Origin: Scilla litardierei
Lineage: Eukaryota; Streptophyta; Magnoliopsida; Asparagales; Asparagaceae
DNA length: 64,000 bases
Direction of reading: 5' to 3'
Assembly (NCBI GenBank): GCA_030789695.1
Contig: CM061142.1
Span: 353,251,486-353,315,485, forward strand
Shown here in pieces: positions 11,070 through 21,520 of this stretch. Below the pieces are notes generated by a model, which was not told the DNA's origin, searched no databases, and was given only the letters and a program-made list of their open reading frames with translations. Made by a program: the position numbers and the translations under genes. Each line of letters opens with the position of its first letter. Within the stretch, counting starts at the first letter, position 1.

Positions 11070-11840
11070 TTGCCATATTTCATTGCCATATAATATCTCC
11101 AAGGCCACAACATATTTCTCCAAGCCAAGCCAAGGCCGCAAGTTTCAAGGAGCTCCTCCATCTCTTCATTGCACAACTGTTCAAATCATTGCACAACTCT
11201 TCAAAGGAAAGCCATCCATACCTTGTGCAACTTCAAAGGGGAAGCCATCCATTCATTGCAGAAGCTACATCAAGGGGAGAGCACCGAGGCTGCAAGTTCC
11301 AGAGGAGGACATGACATTGGCGGCTACATCCTGTCAGATACGATCTGACCTGAGCTGATTGACAAACACGACTGCCGATACACAAACCGAGATTCTCTAA
11401 ACTCTTTATTATTATATTTGTGTAGTAGTAGCGATCTTTGTAGGGGGAAACTTTACCATTGTGATATTTTGGGGTCTTGTCTAGTGGGTGCTAGACAAGA
11501 GGGACTTGGCTAGTTGGGACTCGCCAATAGAAAGCTTATACTAGGATTAATTTTGTTGAACACCGGTGGAGTGGGGTACTGAGAGACTGGTGAGTGTAGA
11601 GACGTGGGTTCTCTAGCTATTACGGTTGTACCTGTTATGTTATTAATCTAGTATCTGCTTTGGGGGCTAGACGTATGTCATGGGGATGACCTAACCAGGG
11701 TAAATCTGCTGTGTACTCTGTGATTGCTTATTGTTTACTCTGCATCTGCTATAACTGCATGTGATTGCATGGGTTACACGAGAATTTTTATTAGCGTATT
11801 CACCCACTCTAGGCTTAGATCCAGATCCAACAAATTTGTC
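11070..11840 (+). repeat. LTR-like debris of unassigned family
   Basis: No coding motifs. The stretch at 11640-11830 has features of Sirevirus-type LTR 3' ends: a gaccta.ccagggtaaa block like aaccagggtaaa in S3, and gtattcacccactctagg like ctattcaccccctag in S3. The part at 11070-11380 is of unknown origin. The open frame 11011-11358 is not convincing. Confidence 0.35.
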
Positions 11841-11844
11841 AACC

Positions 11845-12913
11845 GATACAATTGAAGACGAGGGAACATGGATTGTACAAGTGGATGGTTCGACCAGTCA
11901 AGCCGGAAGCGGGGCCGCAATAATTGTACAAATATCAGCAGGCAACATATTCGAGTATGCTTTCCACTTCGGTTTCCAAACCATGAATAATGGAGCGGAG
12001 TATGAAGCTGCCATCAATGGGCTCCGATTGGCTCGAGCCCTAGGAGCGAAGGTGATCTAACTACTCAGCGATTCCAATCTCGTCGTCCACTAATTGAAAG
12101 GAGTCTTCGAGGCATGCGAGGACACAATGCAGAGTTACATGCAAGCTGCTAAAGCGGAGCTCACCAAGTTCAAACGATTAGAGATCCACCATGTACAAAG
12201 GTCAAAGAATCACCGAGCCGACACCCTTTCGAAGCTCGCGTCATACTCCCCTTCGAGACTCGGTAGAACAGTTTACGTACAACATCTGCCACACCCCAGC
12301 ATGCTGGAACAGTAACTGTTGAGCATCGACCAAGTGGTCACTTGGATGAATCCCATCATCTGTTACCTAAACACTGGGGAGAAGTCGGCTGACCCTGTAG
12401 AGGTGCAAAAGCTAGAACAAAGACCAACCAATTCGTTCTGCTGGACGGGTTCTTATACAAAAGACGATGGACCAGGTATGACGTCTTCCCCTACCTCAAA
12501 TGTTTAGCCCCATAAGAAGCGCTCTATGTGATCCAGAAAATCCACGAGGGCGATTGTGGAAACCATTGTAGGGGAAAGGATATAACCTTGAAGGCCGTAA
12601 GGTAATGCTACTTCTAGCCGACCATGTTCAAGGACGCGGTCGAGTATGTGCAGAAGTGTCCAACCTGCCAGAAGTTCTCAATGATCAACTCAGCCCCTCC
12701 AAATAATCTGATCCCCTTCATCAGTCTAGCACCCTTCAATAAGTGGGGATTGGAGATCCTTGGTCTGTTCAAGCAAGCAAGCGGACAACAGAATTTCGTG
12801 ATAGTAGCGATCGACTACTTCACTAAGTGGATCGAGGCAGAACCCCTGGCCTGAATTACATGGAAGGAAGTCAGAAGATTTGTCTGGAAATCCGTTGTAT
12901 GTTGGTTTGGCAT
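11845..12913 (+). pseudogene. T1: Tat-like gypsy pol fragment (second RNase H plus integrase N-terminus)
   Basis: Reads WIVQVDGSTSQAGSGAAIIV, then NNGAEYEAAINGLRLARALG, then KNHRADTLSKLAS, which is an RNase H fold of the additional domain found in Tat-lineage gypsy elements. It is followed by an integrase zinc-binding region (HEGDCGNH...CPTCQKF) and the catalytic core start (KWGLEILG, VAIDYFTKWIEAEP). Several stops interrupt it (about 12058, 12092, 12313, 12507, 12600s, 12852). It is cut inside the integrase at 12913, where A1 is inserted, so this is the oldest layer of the nest. Confidence 0.8.
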
Positions 12914-13498
12914 TGATGCTCCCGAAACTAAAACCTAGAAGCCTCCTAGCAATGGCGCGAACACCAAGTGCTAGATGTATTCCAAATGCAAATTCTCGGC
13001 ACTTTACGTAAGCGTACAGTGTCAAGTAATAGTATAAAAGATATCGATCCCACATGTCATGTAAAGATATTATTTTCTTGGGATATTTTTAAATCTCAGA
13101 ATTTAAGTAGCAGTCAGTTTCGAGAAATTGTTTGTTTAAGATTGTGAACAATTAATAAAGACTAGGGTTTTAGGACTCACCACTAGGATTGTCGGACGTC
13201 GATGCTTGGTTAAGACTCTTACGTTGCATTGGCTTTATAGAGATTGTCGCATCCAAGATGTGGAATTCATGGTTCTAAGCACCATGAAGCTAACGTATCG
13301 CATTAGCGCCTCTCTCGCGACAGGCGCACACAATACATGCATTAAGAATCGACAATATTCATGCCACTCTCGTGGACAGAATGATCTCAACCCATGCCAC
13401 TCTCGTGGGTTAGAGTTTCGATGTATTTTGGTGGCTCTCATTGACGCAATGACGGTAGCCGTCAATTAGTAATATAGTTAGTCGATGGATCCCATCAA

Positions 13499-13503
13499 GA
13501 CAC
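13499..13503. repeat. S3 target-site duplication, left copy
   Basis: gacac, identical to 15353-15357. Confidence 0.9.
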
Positions 13504-13943
13504 TGTTGAGTATTGGTGTTTCATACCAATCTTATTTTGATGATGATCACAACATTATGTTGTTGCTAATGAATCTCATGTTTTAGTCTCTCAGTTTATT
13601 TCACAGATATCTTTCTTGGAGACTAATCACTTGGTGTAAGGATGGACATCATGTGAAGAAGGACCAAAGTTTGGACTCAAGGAGTGCCAAAGCTTGGAGA
13701 TGGTGGAGAGAAATCAAGGCATCAAGATTGAAGACTTAAACTCTTAAGAAAGCATTGTAATCCATGTAATTTACTTTATTGCGTTCTCTCTTTTGAGTCT
13801 AGGGTTAATGTAATGCATTGCTAGATGGTTTGCTCATTCATGCACATGCATTTAACCATCTTAGTGAACCTTAGTATTATCATAGAATCCAACCCAATAG
13901 GTTCACTCTGTCCAAAGAATCACTTGGAGTCTTTATCTTTCCG

Positions 13944-14472
13944 TCAGTCGCCTGATGAGGGAAACACAGCCGACTAGGTGATTTCCAGTCGCCTGTAGAT
14001 CCTTCCACAGTCGCCTGATATGCACAGCTCAAGTCAACATTTCAATTGACTCAAACTTGAGCTTTATGCACAGTCGCCTGAAGATCAGTTTATAGTTGTC
14101 TGTATATTTACAGTCACCTGGAAATTTGCCAACAGTCGCATGTCTAGCGTAAGTGCAATCACTGCATCTCTCTGTCTTCTCTCCATATTTTACAGTAGTC
14201 GACTGATGAAGAATATACAGTCGCCTAACTTTTTGGCAGTCGACTGCAGTATTAACATCAGTCGACTGTGCGAAGAATTGGAGAAAGAGTGCAGCTCTCT
14301 GTTTCGATCCATCCCCTGCAGCAGTCGTCTGCTGAAGGATTAACAGGCGCCTGTCATGTTTGTCAGTCGACTGTATTGACTTCGTCAGTCGACTGTCCTG
14401 GCTCAGATTATAGCCGTTTGATATTTTCTAGCCGTTGATCAGTCGACTGTCTTATGATCATCAGTCGACTGT
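13944..14472 (+). repeat. S3 palindrome array (CAGTCGACTGT type)
   Basis: Seven perfect GTCGAC cores (first at about 14197, last at about 14462) and many CAGTCGCCTG or CAGTCGTCTG variants, spaced about 20-30 bp. The array ends about 90 bp before the TATA box. Confidence 0.85.
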
Positions 14473-14558
14473 TCCTGTCGTTTTCACCCAATTTCTAGCC
14501 GTTGCAGATTTGTTTATTTGGCTGTTTCTTTGGGTTTTTGGGCTTAATATAGGATTCC

Positions 14559-14570
14559 TATATATATGAG
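14559..14570 (+). promoter_or_regulatory. S3 LTR TATA box
   Basis: ctatatatatga, downstream of the array, in the usual position for the U3/R border. Confidence 0.6.
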
Positions 14571-14856
14571 TGTGCTGCCTTTGCTTAAACTTCTTGATTA
14601 ATTCTTGATTACTCTTGATTCTATTGAAAATCTCAAGAGATCTTTAAGCCACTCTCAACCTCCCTCATTTCCCTCTATTGAGCATTCATCTTCCTTCATG
14701 CATTGAAGTCCAGCTCAAGGGAAATCATCCAAGTGCTCTCAAGCATATTCCAACACTTGGAGATCCTCTTCCATGCCTTGCATTCATTCATGAGTAAGCA
14801 TCTCAAGGCATAGGTAAGAGTATTTACTTTACATGGTGTAATTTGTTTTCCTATTT

Positions 14857-15140
14857 CTCTTTGTGGGATTAGGATACTCTCTTTGTGGGAGTTTCTCTCT
14901 TTGTGAGAGGTTGTCTCTTTGTGGGACTAGGGAATTCTCTTTGTGGGAATTTACTCTCTTTGTGGGAGTTCTAGTGTCCTAGTGTAGGGCTAACCCTAAT
15001 TCTCTGAGTGGGAGTTAGTGATTCTCTGTGTGGGAGTCTTGATCCTTGTGTAGGATTGGTTGGGTCATTGTGTAGGGCATAAATCCTCTTTGTGGGGTAT
15101 CTCCTTGTGAGATTTGTATTCACTTCTCTGTGTGAGATTA
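14857..15140 (+). repeat. S3 short tandem motif CTCTTTGTGGGA
   Basis: Six close copies between 14857 and 14970 and about as many looser ones to 15140 (for example ctctgtgtggga, ccttgtgagat). S1 and S2 have one to three copies of the ttgtggga core at the equivalent place, so it has expanded here. Confidence 0.8.
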
Positions 15141-15885
15141 TAGTGAATATTGGTGTGGCTGGATGTACCCAAGTTTGGGGAACCAGGGTAAAACTTTGTG
15201 TTTGCGTTTGGATTGATTGTGCCATTTAATTCCTCTTGCATTTATAATTCCGCATTTGCAAGTTAAATTTTAATTGGACAATTTTATTGCCATTACACTA
15301 TTCACCCCCTAGTGTGTGTTGTTAGTATTGCAAGGGTTAGACGATCCCTACAGACACGAGCCTGGCATGGTCACGAGTCCCAATTGAATCCACTAACTCC
15401 CTAATTAAGCCTATATGATACTCCTTAAGCCAATCGATTCCACCGACCGTGGGCACGATCTCAGTACGAGTTCTCCTACAAACTTTGCAAGATCAACCAA
15501 AATACTTCTCTTTTATACCAACACAACCTAAAAATCCTAACTTTGCATCTAAATCCTAAAATCCATGGGCTAATCCATTAGCCCTAGATGGAACTACTCA
15601 CGCATCATAGAAATAACAACAAAAGATTCAAAAGATGCAATAGAATTCATCATGACAATAGAAAACATCAAAATCAATAGAAGGCATATAGAATTGTTAC
15701 CAACGCGTCGTGGAGAAATAGCAGTCCAAAGAGAATTAAGAAAATAAGATTCCTTTCACAAAATAATACTAAAAGTCCAAGCTTTGCTTCACAAGAAATA
15801 GCGATGGCACAAACTCTCAAAAACCTAATTAAAACTAAACTAAGAGTTTCTCTAAAGTTCCTCCTAAAAATAAAGCTAAAAACGT

Positions 15886-15900
15886 GCTTAAATACATATG
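15886..15900 (-). promoter_or_regulatory. A1 LTR TATA-like box
   Basis: The minus strand reads catatgtatttaagc, about 70 bp downstream in sense of the array at 15969-16340. Confidence 0.45.
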
Positions 15901-15968
15901 ATAGAAATCCCAAAAAATCTCAGAAAATCTGGAGACTTGGGCCCACCAACTAGGCTGGTCGTGTTGCG

Positions 15969-16340
15969 CTACTCGACCGAGTAGCGGAGCGTGCTCGGTC
16001 AAGTCAGCTTCAAGCTCACTTGTTGTTGCTTCTGTGTCTGGCTAATACGGGCTGATCGGTCGAGTAACCCCCCTACTCGGTCGGGCTACAGTAGATCAAA
16101 ACTTCCTCCAAAATGCTGCTCTGTTTCTTGACGACTCAGGTCGAGTAGGTGAGCTACTCGGTCGAGTTGCTTTGCTGCATGGTCGAGTTGGAGTGCCTTG
16201 GAGAAAAGCTCAAAATCTTCATCATTTTGGTGCGACTCGGGTCGAGTTGACTGTCTGCTCAGTCTATTAGGTCAAGGCCGTTTCCTGTGTGATTTCTGCG
16301 TGTCAGCTCGACCGAGTAGCTGATGCTACTCAGTCGAGTC
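15969..16340 (-). repeat. A1 LTR palindrome array (CTACTCGGTCGAG type)
   Basis: Alternating ctcgaccgagtag and ctactcggtcgag half-sites (about ten) with spacers of 10-50 bp. The same motif recurs at 59603-60062 inside A1, ahead of ORF3. Confidence 0.85.
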
Positions 16341-16610
16341 ACCTGGGAAACTGAACTGAATTGAACTTGAGCCATCTCTCGCTCTTTTCTCCTCCTCTCC
16401 TCCAATCTTCTTCCATTCCTCGACAAACTCTCATGGAGCCTTGCCAATGACGTCACGGACGTGCCAGATGTGTCCATGTCCCAAAATAGCTCCAATTCAT
16501 CCAAAACTCGAATATGGCGTTAGAAGCTCGATAAAGTATGAAAATATGGAGTTTGGAGGTGAATATGACATGAAATGATGCGATAAAACATGTAAAATAT
16601 GGACACATCA

Positions 16611-16625
16611 AAATCCCCCAAACTT
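16611..16625 (-). other. A1 polypurine tract
   Basis: The minus strand reads aagtttgggggattt, directly preceding the LTR start (TGATGTGTCC). Confidence 0.75.
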
Positions 16626-18329
16626 ACCCCTAACTCATCCTCGAGGAAGACGAATATGAGGCTCACCGTGCGATAAAAATAAAAAATAGAAAAAAGAATG
16701 GAAGAAGGAGGGGAGTGCTAGAATATTCGGTCAGATATTAAGCCATAACAACATATCACAATACTTCAAAAATAGATCACGTGCTAATAAGAATTTTATA
16801 TCTTATCTTAACATATTACTTGCAAGCATTTAAGAGCAAAGGAAGGGATTCTCTAAATTCATGCAATCAATTTACATCCACATAATCCAATTCATAGAGT
16901 TTAGTATAAACATATTGGCTACGCACTTTTCAATCAATAGAAATAAATGAAGCATATACTAGTCATACCAAGCATGCAGTAGAGAATAGAACAATGATCA
17001 TGGCATTCATATATTCATCTCAAATCATGAAAAATCTCCATAGCTAATATATTTCGCAAAGTCTGAGCATTATCAAATATCCCCAAATGTGCACAGCTCC
17101 ACTTTAATGGCGTACTCACTCGTATAATCAAATGGATTCATCCCCCCACGCTTAGCTTGAGGTATCACATCTAAGGATAAAGAAATTTTTGTCCCTTTTT
17201 CCCAAGTATTTGTGAAGCTTCAAGTAGTAAGGTATAGGAAATATTATTTCTTTTTTTCTTTTTGAACTCCCCTTTTTTTCTTTTTTCCTTTTTGTAGGAG
17301 CAATGGGATATACATATATTTGAGCAATGGGATATACATATATTTTGGCTCATTTTGGCCTTTTGGGGCTTTTTGAAGCTAACTTTTTCTTTTGGGATTT
17401 TTGGGAATGGGATGCCTATATGTCGCTGCAAAGGGGGTGAACCCAAGTGACATGTAAAGAATAATAAGATATGTGGAGAAGGAAATAATATAATCACTCG
17501 GTTCACTCATAAAATGTGCACAATGGTTCAATAAGATAATACTCCAACTAAACTCATAAGCAAGCATGTATATTTTCATTCATTTCAACGAGTGCGGTAA
17601 GGCACATAAAAATAGCAGGCATGCTAGAAGTGAAAAAGATAACAAAGCAAATGCTTCAAATATTCTAAAGATGCGTGAATTTCGGTGCATATCCAACATG
17701 AGCATACTAAATACTACTGCATACATTCAGTTTCAATTCATTTCATGTATTCATATAGAGAGATCGTCAACAGAATATATATGCAAATATATGAATAGTA
17801 ATGACTGAAATACTTTAAATAGCATGGCAAAAGTAATAAGCATCGTGATAGCTGCTAAAGCTAAGAGAGATATAATCATTTGGAATATATCTAGCAAAAG
17901 GGAAAAAGAAAGGCAGAGAAAATAAAACAAAAGCAAGCTTGCAAGCATACCAAACATAGAAAATATGATGCTAAAAAATGAAACGGTGAATAAGTGGTGG
18001 AAAATAAAAAAAGGTGTAAAATGGAAGAAAATGAAAAAAAAATGAAAATAACAGCGATAGCGCTCATCCCCCAAGCTAAAACACAACATTGTCCTCACTG
18101 CTGAGAACACGCTGGTAAGAAGAGAAAATGAGGCTAGGGTGGGCGGGTGGTGAATAAAAGGTAGATAAAGAAAAATAAATGCGAAACTATGCAAATAAAA
18201 GAAGAAGTGCATGACCTAATGCCTAAGATGCAAAAATATGAACATGCAGGCATATGATGCAAATGATGACATGATGCGGGTGGAAAAATGCAAATGTAAA
18301 ATGATGGAATATATACAAGTGGTGCAAAA
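16626..18329 (-). other. A1 3' internal region, non-coding
   Basis: AT-rich spacer between ORF3 and the 3' LTR. No frame longer than about 150 codons and no recognisable domain. G3 is inserted at 18330. A 24-bp unit (gagcaatgggatatacata...) is tandemly duplicated at 17299-17345. Confidence 0.55.
17299..17345. repeat. Tandem duplication of a 24-bp unit
   Basis: gagcaatgggatatacat followed by atattt occurs twice in a row. Confidence 0.75.
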
Positions 18330-18736
18330 TGTAACGACCAGCACTCAGGGGGCCATTACTTATTTGATTTATTTGTAGGTCTGCAGATCACCAGTGAAAA
18401 CAATATAGCCATGATGTAGAGATGTACAAAAATACTCAAATAGTGTCCAATTATTACATTCCATACTGTACAAAATGTTCCAATAAAGATATATGAAAGA
18501 AAGAAAGAGAGTACATATGTGAAAATAACTCTAAAAGCTGCGGTCTCAGGATCGAACTCTGCCTCTGCCAACTCAGAAACATCTACCTTAACTGTGCGTC
18601 GTCTGCGGTGCTATGAAGATGGAACCATATGTAAGTCACAGCAATTCTACCAATAGAAATAAAGTAGTGCAAATGTACGGAACAAGATATAGTATGCAGT
18701 TTAAAGACGATCAAGCAAGTGCAACAAATGAGGTAA

Positions 18737-18809
18737 GAGCAGAAATGCATGCAAGTGCGATAAGTAAAGTACAAGTAGGCAAACATGCTAGTGAGACAAG
18801 TAAAGTAAA
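18737..18809. repeat. G3 36-bp minisatellite, left part
   Basis: Units of the type gcaagtgcga.aagtaaagta plus a following ...gtaggcaa.catg. The array is cut by G2 and continues at 51217. Confidence 0.75.
18805..18809. repeat. G2 target-site duplication, left copy
   Basis: gtaaa, matched at 51217-51221. Confidence 0.9.
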
Positions 18810-20341
18810 TGTCACGCCCCGGCGCCCAAAACGGGACGGGGGTGACGGTCGCGGTACGGGGGTACCAAGCGTAAAGCTGCTGCAAGAAAATTAGCAGGCC
18901 ACTGCAACTGCTAGAACAACACAGGAAATTAAAAACAGGTGAAAAACGTAAAGCACAACTGCAAAGCTCCAGCACAACACAAAAAGGTACAGCGAGACGG
19001 CGGCAAACATCAAGCGGGAGCGTACGAGTGTGTAACACAGATCGTCCACTATCAACACACCACAAAATCATATATTGTACATATACCACCACCAGTGACA
19101 CGGGGTACAAAAGCTACAGGGGAAACAGAAGTAACTGCTCACAAAAGAAACTACCCCAACCCACTACACCCGTGCCCTACCTAACTGCTATGGGCTCCTG
19201 GCCAGGAAGAGTCGCCCTCAGGGCGATGGTAGTCCGGCAGAGGTGCTGTCGTCCCAGAATCTGTACCTGGGGAGTGGGGAAAGGGGCACGTCACAGCGTG
19301 TCAAGTAGGAAACTCAACCACACAAGCTACATTCACATCACTGCAGACAGGTCGCTAATACTAAATTTGTTAGTCAATGCTTGTTGTTGGAACCTAGACA
19401 TCAGGCGAAACACAAGGGAACCGGACCTCACCCAAAGGCGGGTGGAAAGAATCTCCGACTCTCTGGCGTGCTAGCTCGTCAGGAGCCTACGTAACTCAAC
19501 CACTCTCCACGACCCAAAGGGCCACGACCTCGAAGGCCAAGGAACTACACACCCCAAAGGGGCACGACCACTCCCTGCGGTAGGAGGGCCAAAGAAAAAT
19601 AACCTCGAAAGTCCAGTCCACACTATGCCCACCTAATGCTTTGGTTCCCCCACCCCATTTCCTAAGATGCTCACCCACTTGGAAGTGGAAAGAAACATCC
19701 CGGGCTGTTCTTTTAATCACTTAACATTTAGCGTTGTATCGGATTTTCATAATGGAGTAAAATTTGACTATCCATATTTCATTGCAACAAATCAACTAAC
19801 AATCTTATAATATAAAGGAAACATCACCATGGCATTATAGTAATTGTCATTAACGTCTTCAAGGCATAAATAAATTCACTATTCATCAATTGCTTAAATA
19901 GAACATAAGGCATGAAACATAAACTTCAAGCACTACCCAAGGACATTTGAATTCAACCATCCAAGCACTATTAATTGGACATGCCATAGAGAACAACTTC
20001 ATGTGTGGTTACTAATAGAAGAACAACTAAGGTAGAATGAAACAATACATTGGTTTAGTTAAGACTTTGTAAAATTTAGAAGGGGGGTTAAGTTAAGATT
20101 CAAAAATAGAGGGAAGGTATTAAGCGTAATTTATAGAATCTCATTAGGGAACTACTTAATGATAATTAGAAGTGCACAACCCTAACTTTTTACTTATTCT
20201 AATGGTTATAAGAAACTAAAATTGCTATCAAATTGAGCGTTCACAGCTCCTTAACTAAGTGCATTGAAATGCGCACTTTCATGTTGAAATGGGACTAAAT
20301 TGACATGGAACCCAAAGTTCGTGTAAAGGGGCTTGTAGGAC

Positions 20342-20352
20342 CTTATAAATAA
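20342..20352 (-). promoter_or_regulatory. G2 LTR TATA box
   Basis: The minus strand reads tatttataagg; it is the clearest TATA-like element in the sense orientation. No palindrome array was found upstream, unlike G1. Confidence 0.45.
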
Positions 20353-20889
20353 TGGTATTTAGGGTTCCTACACTCTCTAAAATCATTTAGAGCTTCTAAC
20401 TTGGGAGTTGGCAAAAACCCTCCTACTAAAGTTTCTTTTATACAAATTTTTCAATTGGGTTTTCTTTTAAACATGGAATTCGAAGGGAATTAGCAAGTGG
20501 TATTGTGTGAAACGTTCCTAAATTAAGTTTATAGGCCTTAGGATGTTATAGGGATGCTTACAAATTGCTCACGAAAATTTCGGCAGAGTCTCTCTTGTAT
20601 TTATCAAAGTTTCCCAATTACAACATAAGTTTAATTAAAAGATACACATGCTACAAACACCAAAATAGCATCTTGATCATAGATTCATAGGAGGAACATG
20701 AAATCCAACAAATTTAAGCTTGTCCCTCTTCTCAATTTAATTTCATTAACAAGTTGTACTAAAGATTAAAGAACAAACATGAAATTCTACACTTAACCTC
20801 AACTTGGAAGCATGGTGAGATTCCTACCTTGTTCTTGCTTGTGAGAGGTTGTAAGAGAGCCCAAAAATTTCCCTAAAGTTGTATTAGCA

Positions 20890-20995
20890 AGGCCTCTTCT
20901 CTTCTCCTTCCAATTTCCTTCTCTTTCTCTTTTTCTTTCTCCTTTTCTCCTTCTTCTCCTTTGTTTTTCTCTTTTCTTTCTTTTGTTTTTTTGGT
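20890..20995 (-). repeat. Homopurine tract (sense) in the G2 LTR
   Basis: About 100 bp almost entirely C/T on the plus strand, hence A/G in the sense strand. Also present in the 5' LTR copy (50660-50765). Confidence 0.7.
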
Positions 20996-21435
20996 TGAAT
21001 GAACACAGGTTTCAGCCTTGATGAGGCTGCCAATGAAAATGGGAGAATGACAGGGCAAGGGGGAAAAAAATTAAATGAGTAACATGTAGAAACTTGTAGA
21101 AACCAAAAGGGAACAAAAATCTCTCCTAGGCTTTCATTTATTAACAAGTTTGTCGTGCCCTTCATTCTTTTCTTTTGTTTTTGTGTTTTTTTTCCAGATT
21201 TCGGCCAAGCACAACACTTGTACGTGAGGTTGTTTTGGTATTTTTTTTTCAAAACAAGGATTTTTTTTGTTTTACATGACATTTAGGGCTTGTGCCTAAT
21301 AAAGTAATACTCATAGCTACACCAAATTTGCCATTGCTTTTAATCCCTAATCAAAAGCCCTCAATTAGTGGTTCATGTGTGATGTTTCCCCACATTGAAG
21401 GGGGAATACTGGTATTATCACTTAGGAGCATTACA

Positions 21436-21450
21436 CCCTACCCTCCTTAA
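21436..21450 (-). other. G2 polypurine tract
   Basis: The minus strand reads taaggagggtaggg, adjacent to the 3' LTR. G1 has aaggtgggtagga at the same place. Confidence 0.75.
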
Positions 21451-21520
21451 GGAAATTCCGTCCTCGGAATTCAAAACAAGAAGAGAGTCTTATATCTACA
21501 TAACAAACATACCAAAATCT

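Larger units (their letters stand above)
13504..15352 (+). mobile_element. S3: solo LTR of a Sirevirus-like copia element
   Basis: 1,849 bp, TGTTGAGTATTGG... to ...ATCCCTACA, flanked by gacac on both sides and with no internal region. This is the expected product of LTR-LTR recombination. Its start is the same as in S1 and S2. It holds an AGTCGACTGT array (13944-14472), a TATA box and a run of CTCTTTGTGGGA repeats. Confidence 0.9.
12914..16610 (-). repeat. A1 3' LTR, split by solo LTR S3
   Basis: The pieces 12914-13503 and 15358-16610 join to about 1.84 kb. The boundary at 12914 is where the T1 integrase frame stops; the boundary at 16610 abuts a purine tract (plus-strand aaatcccccaaactt). 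The sequence carries the atcgatcccac box near 13042 and the general layout of Athila LTRs, as does A2. Confidence 0.75.
18810..21435 (-). repeat. G2 3' LTR
   Basis: 2,626 bp, plus-strand TGTCACGCCCC...AGCATTACA. It aligns with the two parts of the 5' LTR. It has a TATA box at 20342-20352 and a homopyrimidine tract (plus strand) at about 20890-20995. The open frames inside it (for example 18583-19110 and 19028-19474) are not genes. Confidence 0.92.

Noticed and set aside
11011..11358. 115-codon open frame as a gene
   Set aside because: It crosses the end of the S4 LTR remnant and unassigned repeat debris; no domain.
18583..19474. Open frames of 80-175 codons at both ends of G2 (also 25908-26512)
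   Set aside because: They lie in LTR sequence, occur in both LTR copies, and have no coding motif.
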